NCBI GenBank assembly: GCA_963769745.1
Contig: CAVYNB010000016.1
Coordinates: 50,850 to 114,849 of the forward strand
Length of the DNA stretch: 64,000 nucleotides
From: JALORV01 sp963769745
Lineage (GTDB): Bacteria; Pseudomonadota; Gammaproteobacteria; Burkholderiales; Burkholderiaceae_F
Direction: 5' to 3'
The position numbers and the translations under genes are program-made. Below, one piece after another: positions 42,228 through 51,117 of the stretch. The notes beneath the pieces were generated by a model. That model did not search any database and was not told where the DNA came from. It worked only from the letters and a program-made list of their open reading frames with translations. Position 1 is the first letter of the stretch; each line of letters opens with the position of its first letter.

Positions 42228-43277
42228 TTAAATCGGTTTTGCAGCGCCGGAGACGTTGGCGACCGGCTTGACTGCCGGAGAGGTGCTTTCGCCACTCAGC
42301 GCCTTGGATGCGAGCCAGTCGCGGATGCGCTGTGCGTCGCCGATGCGCGAATACTTGCCGACGGAATCGAGCAGCACCATGACCACCCGCTGTCCCTCGA
42401 CGACGGCCTGCATCACCAGGCATCGGCCCGCCGCCGAGATGTATCCGGTCTTCTGCAGCCCGATGTCCCACTCCGGGTTCGCGGTCAGGCGATTCGTGTT
42501 GCCATAGCGCACCATGCGCTTGCCGACCGGCAGCGCGAGTTCACCGCTAACCGAGTGCTCGCGGATGACATCGTGCTCGTACGCGGCCTTGACCAGCTTC
42601 ACGAGATCGTTCGCGCTCGAGCGGTTATCGGGCGACAGCCCGGTCGGATCGGCAAAGTGCGAATCGCTCATGTCGAGCATGCGTGCCTTCGCATTCATCG
42701 CTTCGACGAAGGCGTCGAGCCCACCCGGATAGGTGCGCCCGAGCAATTGCGCAGCACGATTCTCGGATGACATCAGCGCCAGGTGCAGCGCCGTGTCGCG
42801 CGTCATCTTCATACCCGGTCGCAGGTTCGAGCGCACGTTGGCGCGCACGAGTTCCGATTGCGACACGGTGAGTTCTTCATCCAGCGGCAGATTGGAGTCG
42901 ACCGTTACGAGCGCGGTCATCAGCTTCGTGATCGATGCGATCGGCAGCACCGCGTGCGTGTTCTTTTCGAACAGGACCTCGTCGGTGTCCTGGTTCACGA
43001 CCAGCGCGACGGACGACTTGAGGTCGAGCGCATCGTCGGCGCGATGCAGTCCGGCGAGTTGACCTTCGGAAGGACGGAACGGCCTGCGTGCGTAGGCCTT
43101 CTTTGAGCGGGTCGACTGGATCCTTGCCTTGCCGGCCGGGATGCTTCCTTGCACGCGTGCACCGCCGGTCGCACTCGCCTTCGCAGCAGTACCGGTGGAC
43201 TGGGCTGCAGCAGGCGTACCGGCCATGCCGGTCAAGGCCAATCCCAGGACACACGCAATCGCAATCACTTGCCGCAA
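42228..43277 (-). CDS. pbpG: D-alanyl-D-alanine endopeptidase / carboxypeptidase (PBP7 type)
   Basis: Periplasmic peptidase of the S11 family that cuts peptidoglycan cross-links. Signal peptide (IAIACVLGLALTGMAGTPAAAQ), an Ala/Lys/Arg-rich linker to about residue 80, then the penicillin-binding domain: SXXK as S115-ITK, SXN as S171-EN and K276-TG. No C-terminal PBP5 domain or membrane anchor, which favours PBP7 over DacA. At 349 aa it is slightly longer than E. coli PbpG because of the linker. Confidence 0.9.
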   Translation of the reverse strand: MRQVIAIACVLGLALTGMAGTPAAAQSTGTAAKASATGGARVQGSIPAGKARIQSTRSKKAYARRPFRPSEGQLAGLHRADDALDLKSSVALVVNQDTDEVLFEKNTHAVLPIASITKLMTALVTVDSNLPLDEELTVSQSELVRANVRSNLRPGMKMTRDTALHLALMSSENRAAQLLGRTYPGGLDAFVEAMNAKARMLDMSDSHFADPTGLSPDNRSSANDLVKLVKAAYEHDVIREHSVSGELALPVGKRMVRYGNTNRLTANPEWDIGLQKTGYISAAGRCLVMQAVVEGQRVVMVLLDSVGKYSRIGDAQRIRDWLASKALSGESTSPAVKPVANVSGAAKPI

Positions 43278-43652
43278 TTCATCCTCCTGCTTCTCCCCGG
43301 ACGCCGTTGCCGGGAACCTGTCGCCAGTGCCAAGTTCACCCGACCTGGCTCCGGCACGATCCCTCGTTTACCGGCGCAGACGCCTGCCTTCTTGCTCGTC
43401 GGCCTCGACCTGTCGATTCCGTTCGATCTTCGTGAGGCCAGCGACGCGGGCGATTGTAACCACGCTTTTCGCAATGTGGTTAATTGACCGGGTTCAGTCC
43501 ATTCGCATTAGCGCTTAGCTCGCGCACTTCAAGCACTACTTGAACTTGCGAGCCGGATTCTGCTCGGTTTGGCTTCCGGCGCGCAAGTGGGGTCAGGAAT
43601 GAAAAGGGGCCCGCACTGCGGGCCCCCAGGTTCAGAGCAAGTGTGACGTGGT
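43278..43652. other. Intergenic region between the PEP-CTERM gene and pbpG
   Basis: No gene is supported here. It should hold the pbpG promoter. It contains an imperfect hairpin at 43518-43553 (GCTCGC and TTCAAG arms pairing with CTTGAA and GCGAGC around a 5-base loop, with an internal loop) of unknown meaning. The terminator of the PEP-CTERM gene lies at 43606-43626. Confidence 0.5.
43606..43626 (-). terminator. Terminator of the PEP-CTERM gene
   Basis: Perfect 9-base inverted repeat GGGGCCCGC / GCGGGCCCC with a 3-base loop, followed on the minus strand by TTTTCATTCC. It lies 27 bases past the stop codon of the PEP-CTERM gene. Confidence 0.75.
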
Positions 43653-44231
43653 TCAGCGCTTGGCGTTGTAGCGACGGCTCAGGCTGGCGAGACCCAGCAG
43701 GCCAAGGCCAAGCAGGGTCAGCGAACCGGGCTCGGGAACCTGCTGCGTCGGCTCTGACGCGCTGAAGATCGATACGTGCGAGATGCTTCCACCGTTCGGC
43801 CAGATCAGCGGATTGGAGATGAAGATCGACTCCATTCCGTCCCAGTCATAACCGGTGGGCCCGAGGTTGAAGTAGATCTGGTTCGGCGTGTTGTTGCCGT
43901 CCTTGACCAGCAGGATGCAGATGCCGCAATCGAACATGCCGGGGCCATCCCAGGAGACAGTCGCGGTCTCGTTACCCCCGCCGAACACCGTCGTGTAGGA
44001 ATCCGCCAGGTCCTTTTCTTCCGTGCCGCCCGCGTTCGCCTTGTAGTACTCGGTGACGGTGTAGCCCAGGATCGCGGACAGACAAGCTGCATTGCAGTTG
44101 CTGGTCTGATTGATCGTGCCCAGCGCATCAGCAGGATTGATGACCAGCACAGCCTGCGCCGGCGCTGCGGCTACCCCCAGCGCCATGACAGCCGATGCGG
44201 CCATCGTCTTCAAGATATTCACAAGTTTCAT
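43653..44231 (-). CDS. PEP-CTERM sorting domain protein
   Basis: A 192-residue exported protein. Signal peptide MKLVNILKTMAASAVMALGVAAAPAQA; C-terminal sorting tail from about residue 165 with VPEPGSLTLLGLGLLGLASL then SRRYNAKR, the PEP motif, hydrophobic helix and basic end recognised by exosortase. The middle is unlike any domain I know, carries four Cys in two pairs (SNCNAACLS and DCGIC), and looks beta-rich. Such proteins are processed by exosortase and released or attached with exopolysaccharide; no exosortase gene is in the window. Confidence 0.9.
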   Translation of the reverse strand: MKLVNILKTMAASAVMALGVAAAPAQAVLVINPADALGTINQTSNCNAACLSAILGYTVTEYYKANAGGTEEKDLADSYTTVFGGGNETATVSWDGPGMFDCGICILLVKDGNNTPNQIYFNLGPTGYDWDGMESIFISNPLIWPNGGSISHVSIFSASEPTQQVPEPGSLTLLGLGLLGLASLSRRYNAKR

Positions 44232-44601
44232 TTCGATGTCCTCAACGTTGATCCGGAGATTTCAACCGCCGCACTCCGTTCAACGAAGTCAGCAAACGTC
44301 CCCGCGAACTACTAAGCAGGACGCGTGCCAATGGGAAAAAATCCCATCCCGTCAAGGTATTGCAGCGCGGTAATCCGTTCAGCGAAGGAGCGTTTGTAAA
44401 GGAATCCGACACAAATTGAGGATCGCGCCAGGCACGTCGGGTACGATCTGCGCCCGTGCGCAAGGACGGGCAATTGTCGTCGCCATCGGGCACAGGCAGA
44501 GATCGTGCTCAATCCGTAGCACGCGACGATGTAACCCTCCGGCGCTTCAAGTCTCGGTGGCAAGACGATCGCCGGATCGCCAATAACTCAGGAACAAAAC
44601 A
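44232..44601. other. Intergenic region between divergent PEP-CTERM and SHOCT genes
   Basis: No gene is supported. It must hold the promoters of both neighbours. A perfect inverted repeat, ATGGGA-aaaaa-TCCCAT (44331-44347), lies about 100 bases before the PEP-CTERM start and could be an operator; this is a guess. The DNA is noticeably less GC-rich than the flanking genes. Confidence 0.4.
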
Positions 44602-44979
44602 ATGAGCAACTTCTGGGACTTGATGTGGCTGATCTTCTCGGCCTTCGTCTTCATCGCCTATCTGGTCGTGCTGTTCCAGATCGTGGTTGACCTCTTCCGC
44701 GACGCCGAGCTGGGTGGGGTTTCGAAGGCAGTGTGGATCGTGGGCCTGCTGGTGCTGCCGTTTCTGACTGCCTTGCTCTATGTCGTGGTGCGTGGGCGAG
44801 GCATGGCACAGCGCCAGCGAGCCGCGCTGCAACAGGTACGGTCGGACGCCGAGACGCAACTTCGTTCACTGGCGGGAAAATCGCCGGTCGAGCAGATTGC
44901 CGACGCCAAGGCCCTGCTCGATGCCGGGACCATCAGCCCGGACGAGTTCGCGAAACTCAAGGCGAAGGCTCTCGCCTGA
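44602..44979 (+). CDS. Membrane protein with PLDc_N-like and SHOCT domains
   Basis: A 125-residue protein. Two transmembrane helices in the first 65 residues (LMWLIFSAFVFIAYLVVLFQIVVDLF and AVWIVGLLVLPFLTALLYVVV) with the DLFRD-KAVWI spacing of the phospholipase D N-terminal family. A short charged helix follows, then a C-terminal SHOCT unit (SPVEQIADAKALLDAGTISPDEFAKLKAKAL). SHOCT is a small oligomerisation or tethering module. The role is unknown. Confidence 0.85.
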   Translation: MSNFWDLMWLIFSAFVFIAYLVVLFQIVVDLFRDAELGGVSKAVWIVGLLVLPFLTALLYVVVRGRGMAQRQRAALQQVRSDAETQLRSLAGKSPVEQIADAKALLDAGTISPDEFAKLKAKALA

Positions 44980-45017
44980 CAGCCGCTCGCCGCGTCTTTC
45001 GGTAGAGCCCCCGTTCA

Positions 45018-46820
45018 GTGAGCCCGACGATCCATCGGCTGGCCCGGTTCGCTCCGGGACTGCCGGCGCTTGCGGGCTACCGACGCACTGATTTTCCGCA
45101 CGACCTGGCTGCGGGCTTCGCTGTCGCAGCGATGGCGATTCCCGGCAGCGTGGCCACAGCGCAGCTGGTCGGCTTCTCCCCGGTCGTTGGCCTGTATGCC
45201 AGCACGTTGCCGATGATCGCCTATGCGCTGTTCGGCACTTCCCGGCAGTTGATGGTCGGCCCGAGCGCCGCCACTGCGGCGATCGTCGCCGCGGCGGTTG
45301 CTCCGCTCGCGGGTGGAAGTGAAGCCCAGTCGCTGTCGCTCGCGATTGCGCTGACCTTCATCACGGGTGTACTGCTGATCGGCGCAAGCTTCATGCGGCT
45401 TGGCGCGGTCGCCGACTTTCTGTCGAAGCCGATACTGGTCGGCTTCATGAATGGCGTCGCCATCAACGTCGTACTGAGTCAGCTCGGGGTGCTGTTCGGC
45501 TTTCGCTTGGAAGCCAGCGGTATCGTGCCGCGCACTTCGGAGTTCATCGAACGCTTGCCCGCGACTCACTGGCCGACGCTCGCCGTCGGACTCGCCACGA
45601 TCGCGCTGCTCTTGCTGCTCCCCCGGGTGAGCCGGCGCCTGCCTGCCACTCTCGTCGCCCTGGTGACGGCCGGACTCGCCGTGCACTTCCTCGGCCTCGA
45701 AGGCCACGGCGTGCGCACGATCGGTACGGTGCCGTCGGGATTCCCGTTACCGCAGATACCGGACATTCCGCTCGCCGACTTGCCGATCCTGGTCGCGGAG
45801 GCCGCCGGCCTGGCACTGGTGATGTTTTCCACGACGATGCTGGCCGTTCGCAGCTTCGCGGACCGCAACCGCTACGAGATCGATGCCGACCGCGAAATCG
45901 CCGCGCTTGGAGCCTCCAACATTGCGGCAGCGTTCGTCCAGGGTTTCGTGGTGACGGGCACCAATTCCCGCACCGCCGTTGGCGAGGTCGCCGGGGGCCG
46001 CACGCAGATGGCCGGCATCGTGACCGCGGTGGTGATCGCCGCCGTGGTCGCTTTCTTCACCTGGCCGCTGCAGTACATCCCCTCCGTCTCGCTTGCTGCC
46101 TTGCTGGTGGTGGCCGGGGCGTCGCTGTTCAGCTGGGGCAACGTGGCGGCGATCGGGAACATCGACCGGCGCGAGTACTGGATTGCGATGATCGCCACTG
46201 TCGGCGTGATCGTGGTGGGCGTGATGAACGCGATCCTGCTGGCTGTCGTGCTGGCACTGCTGAGTTTTGTGCAACTGGCGGCACGGCCGAAGGTCGAGCT
46301 GCTCGGGGCCATCGAGGGAAAGAGCGGCTTTCACTCCCTCGCACGGCATCCGGAAGCTGCCGCGCCGGAAGGGCTCATGCTGTTCCGCTTCAACGGCGCG
46401 ATCATCTTTTTCAGCGCCGCCCACTTCAAACGAGAAGTGCTCAAGGCGGTTGGCGCGGCCGGCAACGTGCGCTGGTTCGTGCTCGACCTGGTGCCGGTCA
46501 ACATGATCGATGCGACCGGGGTGTTCACGATCAAGGAACTGTTCGAGGAACTGCGCGCGCGCGGCATAACGACCTGCGCCGTGGGGCGCGAGACCGAGTG
46601 GACCGACTGGGCCGCCGCGCGTGGCCTCGAAGAACGGTTGGCGATGACGCGCTTCTTCCCGACGCTGGACCACGCGGCCAGCTCCTTCGATGCCGAAGTG
46701 GGCGCGACACAATCGTCGCCCAGCGCCCGCTGCGGACTGACTGCAGAAGACCTCACTCTCGACCAAGCGGATAGTTCACCCGGCAGACGTCAGCCGCCGC
46801 GCGCGTCCCGCTTGGCCTGA
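45018..46820 (+). CDS. SulP family inorganic anion transporter with STAS domain
   Basis: A 600-residue SLC26/SulP permease. The membrane domain spans about 20-420 with the family signature AMAIPGSVATAQLVGFSPVVGLYAS and the SRQLMVGPSAATAAIVAAA substrate region, and TGTNSRTAVGEVAGGRTQMAGI. A C-terminal STAS domain (about 450-555, with VLDLVPVNMIDATGVFTIKEL) follows. Relatives carry sulfate, bicarbonate or dicarboxylates; the substrate is not clear, and there is no carbonic anhydrase fusion. The start is GTG. The last 31 bases overlap the convergent gene. Confidence 0.92.
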   Translation: MSPTIHRLARFAPGLPALAGYRRTDFPHDLAAGFAVAAMAIPGSVATAQLVGFSPVVGLYASTLPMIAYALFGTSRQLMVGPSAATAAIVAAAVAPLAGGSEAQSLSLAIALTFITGVLLIGASFMRLGAVADFLSKPILVGFMNGVAINVVLSQLGVLFGFRLEASGIVPRTSEFIERLPATHWPTLAVGLATIALLLLLPRVSRRLPATLVALVTAGLAVHFLGLEGHGVRTIGTVPSGFPLPQIPDIPLADLPILVAEAAGLALVMFSTTMLAVRSFADRNRYEIDADREIAALGASNIAAAFVQGFVVTGTNSRTAVGEVAGGRTQMAGIVTAVVIAAVVAFFTWPLQYIPSVSLAALLVVAGASLFSWGNVAAIGNIDRREYWIAMIATVGVIVVGVMNAILLAVVLALLSFVQLAARPKVELLGAIEGKSGFHSLARHPEAAAPEGLMLFRFNGAIIFFSAAHFKREVLKAVGAAGNVRWFVLDLVPVNMIDATGVFTIKELFEELRARGITTCAVGRETEWTDWAAARGLEERLAMTRFFPTLDHAASSFDAEVGATQSSPSARCGLTAEDLTLDQADSSPGRRQPPRASRLA

Positions 46821-47338
46821 TTGCGCGCATTGCGCGCTCGCACTCGAGCAGCCTGCGACACGCGCTTCAACTGCACGGGGGCGGACACAACGCCCACTGC
46901 GCCTGTCCGACGCGCACCGGCCGCGCGTTTCGCCTTGCCCTGGCCGGATCCGCCGCCCGCCGCTGCCTGCGACGCGCGCTTGCGCGCCAGGGCGTCGGCC
47001 ACCGCCACCCTGAGGCTTGCCAGGCGCCGCTTGGCATTCAGCTTGTCGAGTTTCGCGACGAAGCGCGCCAACGTCTCCTCGAACAGGCGTGACCGTTTCT
47101 CCGCCACGGCCATCGCGGTGACCTGCGTGCCGCTCTTCATGCCGGTGGCTGCGCGGTTGGCACGCCGCATCTTCCGATGCAGGTCCCGATTCTTGTCGCG
47201 CAGCTTGCGCGTGCGCTCGATCTTTGCCTTGAGGGTCGTTGGCGTCCAGGCGACTTCGCTGCCGGCAAAGCTTGCAGTGACCAAAGCAAATTCGGAGTCC
47301 GTGCACCACTTCCGTGCTGTGGCGATGGAATAGCCCAT
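46790..47338 (-). CDS. Small basic protein of unknown function
   Basis: A 182-residue, strongly basic protein. The N-terminal MGYSIATARKWCTDSEFAL segment is followed by a Lys/Arg-rich helix (LKAKIERTRKLRDKNRDLHRKMRR), a coiled-coil-like stretch and, from about 120, an Ala/Gly/Lys/Arg-rich tail (GKAKRAAGARRTGAVG) like histone H1-type tails. This composition suggests nucleic-acid binding, but no known domain is visible. Its 3' end overlaps sulP by 31 bases. Confidence 0.7.
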   Translation of the reverse strand: MGYSIATARKWCTDSEFALVTASFAGSEVAWTPTTLKAKIERTRKLRDKNRDLHRKMRRANRAATGMKSGTQVTAMAVAEKRSRLFEETLARFVAKLDKLNAKRRLASLRVAVADALARKRASQAAAGGGSGQGKAKRAAGARRTGAVGVVSAPVQLKRVSQAARVRARNARNQAKRDARGG

Positions 47339-47416
47339 GGTGTCTTTCCTTTCGTCGACGATCGTGTGTTGTTGCGGGCCGCCGAGCAGCGCGTGCCCGC
47401 CTTCAGGAGCGAGCTT

Positions 47417-48055
47417 TCAGGATTTTTCGCGCATCAGCCAGTTCGGAGTCGGTTCGGCGACTTTGTGCATCCGGTTGCGGTCGGTGTGATGGAAGAGTTC
47501 GTCGCGGCCCAGGATCCTGAGCACCGTGTCCTGTTCGTACGACCAGGTGCCGTCATCATGGATGTCGACCTTGATGCGGAATTCGAGCGTCTTCTTCGCG
47601 TGGTCGAGGAACGGATTCGAACAGGTGCCGTTGGTCGGTGATCCGAACACGCACTCGAGCGCGAAGGACTTTGCATCCGCCGTCGCGTTGCCGATCGCCA
47701 TCGCGACCTGGCCGCGCGGAATCGTGTGCGTCTGGATGATCATGCCGGTGGCCGGTTCCCACAGCCAGTAGCCCACCTGGTCATGGAACGTTGCCGGCCG
47801 GTTCGGCCGCAACACATGCGTCCAGTAGCGCAACCCGTAGAGCAGCTGCGGTCCGTTCAGCTGCGGGTCGATCGGCTGCAGCTCGTACCGCTCGTAGAAC
47901 GCATCCTTCTTCGAACCTTCCTCGCCCAGGTGCACGTCGAGCCCGCGCTGGCCCTCCCAGATACCGGCCAGCGGCGCCAGCGGGCCGAGGTTACGCAGCG
48001 TGTCGAAATCGACTTCGTCGGGCTCGTGAAAGATGTCGGCGGGAAATCGGGACAT
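47417..48055 (-). CDS. Heme-binding beta-barrel (nitrobindin-like) protein
   Basis: A 212-residue protein of the nitrobindin/THAP4-type barrel: LGPLAPLAGIWEGQRGLDVH matches the conserved Gly-X-Trp-X-Gly strand. It continues with ALRYWTHVLRPN-like LRYWTHVLRPN, QVGYWLWEPATGMIIQTHTIPRGQ and a C-terminal DRNRMHKV where the His ligand may lie. Nitrobindins bind ferric heme and react with NO or peroxynitrite; heme binding here is inferred. The ATG at 48055 starts the domain. Confidence 0.78.
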   Translation of the reverse strand: MSRFPADIFHEPDEVDFDTLRNLGPLAPLAGIWEGQRGLDVHLGEEGSKKDAFYERYELQPIDPQLNGPQLLYGLRYWTHVLRPNRPATFHDQVGYWLWEPATGMIIQTHTIPRGQVAMAIGNATADAKSFALECVFGSPTNGTCSNPFLDHAKKTLEFRIKVDIHDDGTWSYEQDTVLRILGRDELFHHTDRNRMHKVAEPTPNWLMREKS

Positions 48056-48117
48056 GGCGATATCGTGTGGGGATAGTTGAAGGAATGGAACCGTTGTTCT
48101 GTCAGTGGTCGCAGCGT

Positions 48118-49414
48118 TCAACGGTCTTGCGCGATCCTGCAGGTACGAGTGAACCGGCGGATTCGCGCGCCGAACCAGCTGAACCGCTCCGACAGGAAGC
48201 GGTAGATCGATGCGCCGACCAGTGTACCGAGCGCGACCGAGGTAACGACAAACACGACGGTGATCAGTCCTTCAAGGCCGGCGGCGCGGTCGCTCAGCAT
48301 GCGCGTGACGCTCAGCAGGCCGAGCGAACCCGGCACCACCAGCCAGAAGCTTGGCAGCAAGGTCACGACCGACGGCGGCCCGCGGAAACGAAACTGGATC
48401 AGGTAGCTCGCCGGCACAGCGACGATCATGCCGAAGAAGCCGCTGATCTCCGCGCCGAACGGTGCTGCCGCCGCGCGCTGGGCTGCAATCGCGGCGAACG
48501 CAACCAGCAGAATCCACAGCAACGAATTGCGCGGCGCCGAGAAGTGCAACGAGACCCCGACACAGAACACGGCGACGCCCGCCCACGCCGCCCACGGCAC
48601 CTTGACGAACTGGGAGCTCGAATAGATCAGGCTCTCAGGGTCCGCACCGAGCAGCATCGCGCCGGCAGCCAGGCCAAAGGCCAACAGCACCAGCTGCACG
48701 AAGCCCGTGATGAGGCGGCTCGATCCGCTGACCATATCGCCGTACGCCAGCTCGACCATGCCGAGCGTCAGCATTCCGCCGGGCAGGAACGTCACCAGCG
48801 GTGGCACCAGCATGTGCAGCGGGTCGATCGGGTAGCCATGCTGGGCCGCGTAGAACACGGCAGCCGATACGACAGCCGCCGCCACGACCGGCATCGGCAC
48901 TGCAAAGAGCGTGCGCTGCGGCAGCAGCAACTTCAGGGCGCCGACTAGAAAGCCAAGTAACGCGGCAGCCGCGATGTTGACCGGGGTCGGCATCAGCACC
49001 ATCGACACGCCGATGGCGAGAATCGTGTGGCCGATCAGGCCGCCGATGCGGCCGAAGCGCGGCTGCGTGCGCAGGATCTCGATCAGTCGATCCAGTCCCT
49101 CGCGCGGCGTCAACTGTGGCCCGCTGGGCGGCGTCGCCGAGCCGGTAGACCTCGGCGATCTGATCCAGCCGCAGGGCCTGCGAGGGGCCTTCGGCCAGCG
49201 TGACGCGCTCGGACGTCTGGTCGTGCAGCGTGATGAAAATGGCGGTGGGCAACGCGACGACACGCGTTTGTCCCATGCCGTAGGCCAGCGCGACCCGGCG
49301 CAACAGCAGTTCGATCTCGGCCGTCTGCTCGCCGCAGGCCAGGTACGACTGGCCGAGCCGGAACATGAATTCGAGCAGGACGCCGGAGTCGTGCGCCGGA
49401 TTGGTCGCGGTCAT
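48118..49414 (-). pseudogene. Threonine/serine exporter family (ThrE-like), one-base frameshift
   Basis: Membrane exporter with a cytosolic N-terminal domain and ten predicted membrane segments. N-terminal part (from ATG 49414): HDSGVLLEFMFRLGQSYLACGEQTAEIE, TAIFITLHDQ. The break near 49114 (one extra base) is followed by LTPREGLDRLIEIL, then the DUF1212 core with PPLVTFLPGGMLTLGMVELAYGDMVSGSSRL and the DUF3815-type second half. Without that base the protein is 431 aa and complete. Corynebacterium ThrE exports Thr/Ser; the cargo here is unknown. Confidence 0.83.
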
Positions 49415-49547
49415 GGCCGGAGCCTCCCGGGCCGGTGCATCGGTACCGCGCGCAGATCGGCTTTCATGCACCGCTTCGGAAGTGTGTGGCAGGTCCGAGC
49501 GCGGCCAATGCCGGGCCGCGCTCGTTCGCTGTGATGCTGGTGTGCGA

Positions 49548-51038
49548 TCAGACCGCCTTGCCTTCGGCACGCGTCATCAGGAAATCCGCAATCAGCGGCA
49601 CCGGCCGGCCCGTTGCGCCCTTCGCGTCGCCCCCCACCGACGCCGTGCCGGCGATGTCCATGTGCGCCCACTTGTACTTCTTCGCGAAGTGCGAAAGGAA
49701 CAGCGCGGCGGTGATCGAGCCCGCCGGCGGTCCGCCGAGGTTGCTCATGTCGGCGAAGTTGCTCTTCAGCTGGCCTTGGTAGTCGTCCCACATCGGCAGT
49801 TGCCACGCCCGGTCGCCCGAGTTGATGCCCGCCTTCAGCAGTTCGGCCGCCAGCGCGTCGTCGTTGGCGAAGAGTCCACTGGCATGGGCTCCGAGGGCGA
49901 TGACGCAGGCCCCAGTCAGCGTGGCCAGGTCGATCACGCAGGCCGGATCGAAACGCTCCGCATACGTCATCGCGTCGCACAGCACGAGGCGACCTTCGGC
50001 GTCGGTGTTCAGGATCTCGATCGTGATGCCGGCCATCGACTTGACGACATCGCCCGGGCGGCAGGCGTTGCCGCCGGGCATGTTCTCGACTGCCATGACC
50101 AGCCCGACGAGATTGATCGGCAGGCCGAGCTTCGCCACGGTCCTGAAGATGCCGATGACGCTGCCTCCCCCACTCATGTCGTACTTCATCTCGTCGAGGT
50201 TGGCGCCCGGCTTCAGCGACACGCCGCCGGTGTCAAATGTCATGCCCTTGCCGATCAGCACGATCGGCTTGGCGCTGCCGCCCTTGCTGTACTTCATCAC
50301 GATGAACTTGCAGGGCGAGTACGAGGCACGGCCGACCGACAGCGCCGAGTGCATGCCGAGCTTTTCCATGTCGGCGCGTTCGAGGATCTCGACGTCGAAG
50401 CCGAACTCCTTGCCGAGTTTCTGCGCTGTCTCGGCCATGTAGGCCGGTGTGCAGACATTGCCGCCCAGGTTGCCGAGGTCCTTGGTCAGCGCCATGCCTT
50501 CGGCGACCGCGACTCCGGCCTTGATCGCGCTTTCGAGCTCTGCCGTCGATTCGCTCGCAATCACAAGCGCGATTGCGCTCGCCCCGCGCGCCGGTGGCTG
50601 CTTGGCACGCGGCGCATCGAACTTGTACGCGCCATCGGCCAGCAGGCGGGCCGCCTGCTGCAGGCGCCACGGCAAAGGCCGGTTCGGCAGATCGACGTCC
50701 GCGAGCGTGACCGCCGCGTCTTTTGCAACCCCGCCGGCCAGCGTCTTCGCAGCGGCCGCGACAGCGTCGCGGTAAGCCTTGTCGCTCAGCGCGGCGCGCT
50801 GACCCAAACTGACCAGCAGCACACGCTCCGCCGCCACGCCGGGCAGGTCCGGGAACAGCAGCGTCGAACCGGCTTTCTCGTCGAGGTCACCTCGCTTGAG
50901 GGCCGCCGCGAGCTTGCCGCCGGCCGCCTGGTCGACCGCCTGCGCAGCGGGCAGCAATGTTCCGTCGGCAAATGCGCCGACGACCAGCACGGCGGACTTC
51001 AGCGTGGCCGGTGCAGCGTTTGAAAGGGTGATCTTCAT
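49548..51038 (-). CDS. pepA: Leucyl aminopeptidase PepA (M17)
   Basis: Cytosolic hexameric di-metal aminopeptidase; E. coli PepA also binds DNA (Xer recombination, car regulation). 496 aa. Metal and catalytic residues are in GKGMTFDTGGVSLKPG, MKYDMSGGGSV and NTDAEGRLVLCDAM. The ATG at 51038 gives the usual MKITLSNAAP start and has a GGAG site. It is downstream of an AbgT-family transporter, and a second M17 gene lies beyond that on the other strand. The pepA-holC-valS order of other gammaproteobacteria is not seen. Confidence 0.95.
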   Translation of the reverse strand: MKITLSNAAPATLKSAVLVVGAFADGTLLPAAQAVDQAAGGKLAAALKRGDLDEKAGSTLLFPDLPGVAAERVLLVSLGQRAALSDKAYRDAVAAAAKTLAGGVAKDAAVTLADVDLPNRPLPWRLQQAARLLADGAYKFDAPRAKQPPARGASAIALVIASESTAELESAIKAGVAVAEGMALTKDLGNLGGNVCTPAYMAETAQKLGKEFGFDVEILERADMEKLGMHSALSVGRASYSPCKFIVMKYSKGGSAKPIVLIGKGMTFDTGGVSLKPGANLDEMKYDMSGGGSVIGIFRTVAKLGLPINLVGLVMAVENMPGGNACRPGDVVKSMAGITIEILNTDAEGRLVLCDAMTYAERFDPACVIDLATLTGACVIALGAHASGLFANDDALAAELLKAGINSGDRAWQLPMWDDYQGQLKSNFADMSNLGGPPAGSITAALFLSHFAKKYKWAHMDIAGTASVGGDAKGATGRPVPLIADFLMTRAEGKAV

Positions 51039-51117
51039 GGGGTCGCTCCGAAGAAACGAAAACCGCAAATGCCGAAGGGCGCGGACTGCCGCGCCGTTCG
51101 GTCTTGAACGAATCGCT

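Noticed and set aside
43518..43553. A tRNA or small structured RNA
   Set aside because: The hairpin is short, has an internal loop and lacks tRNA consensus boxes; only a generic palindrome can be claimed.
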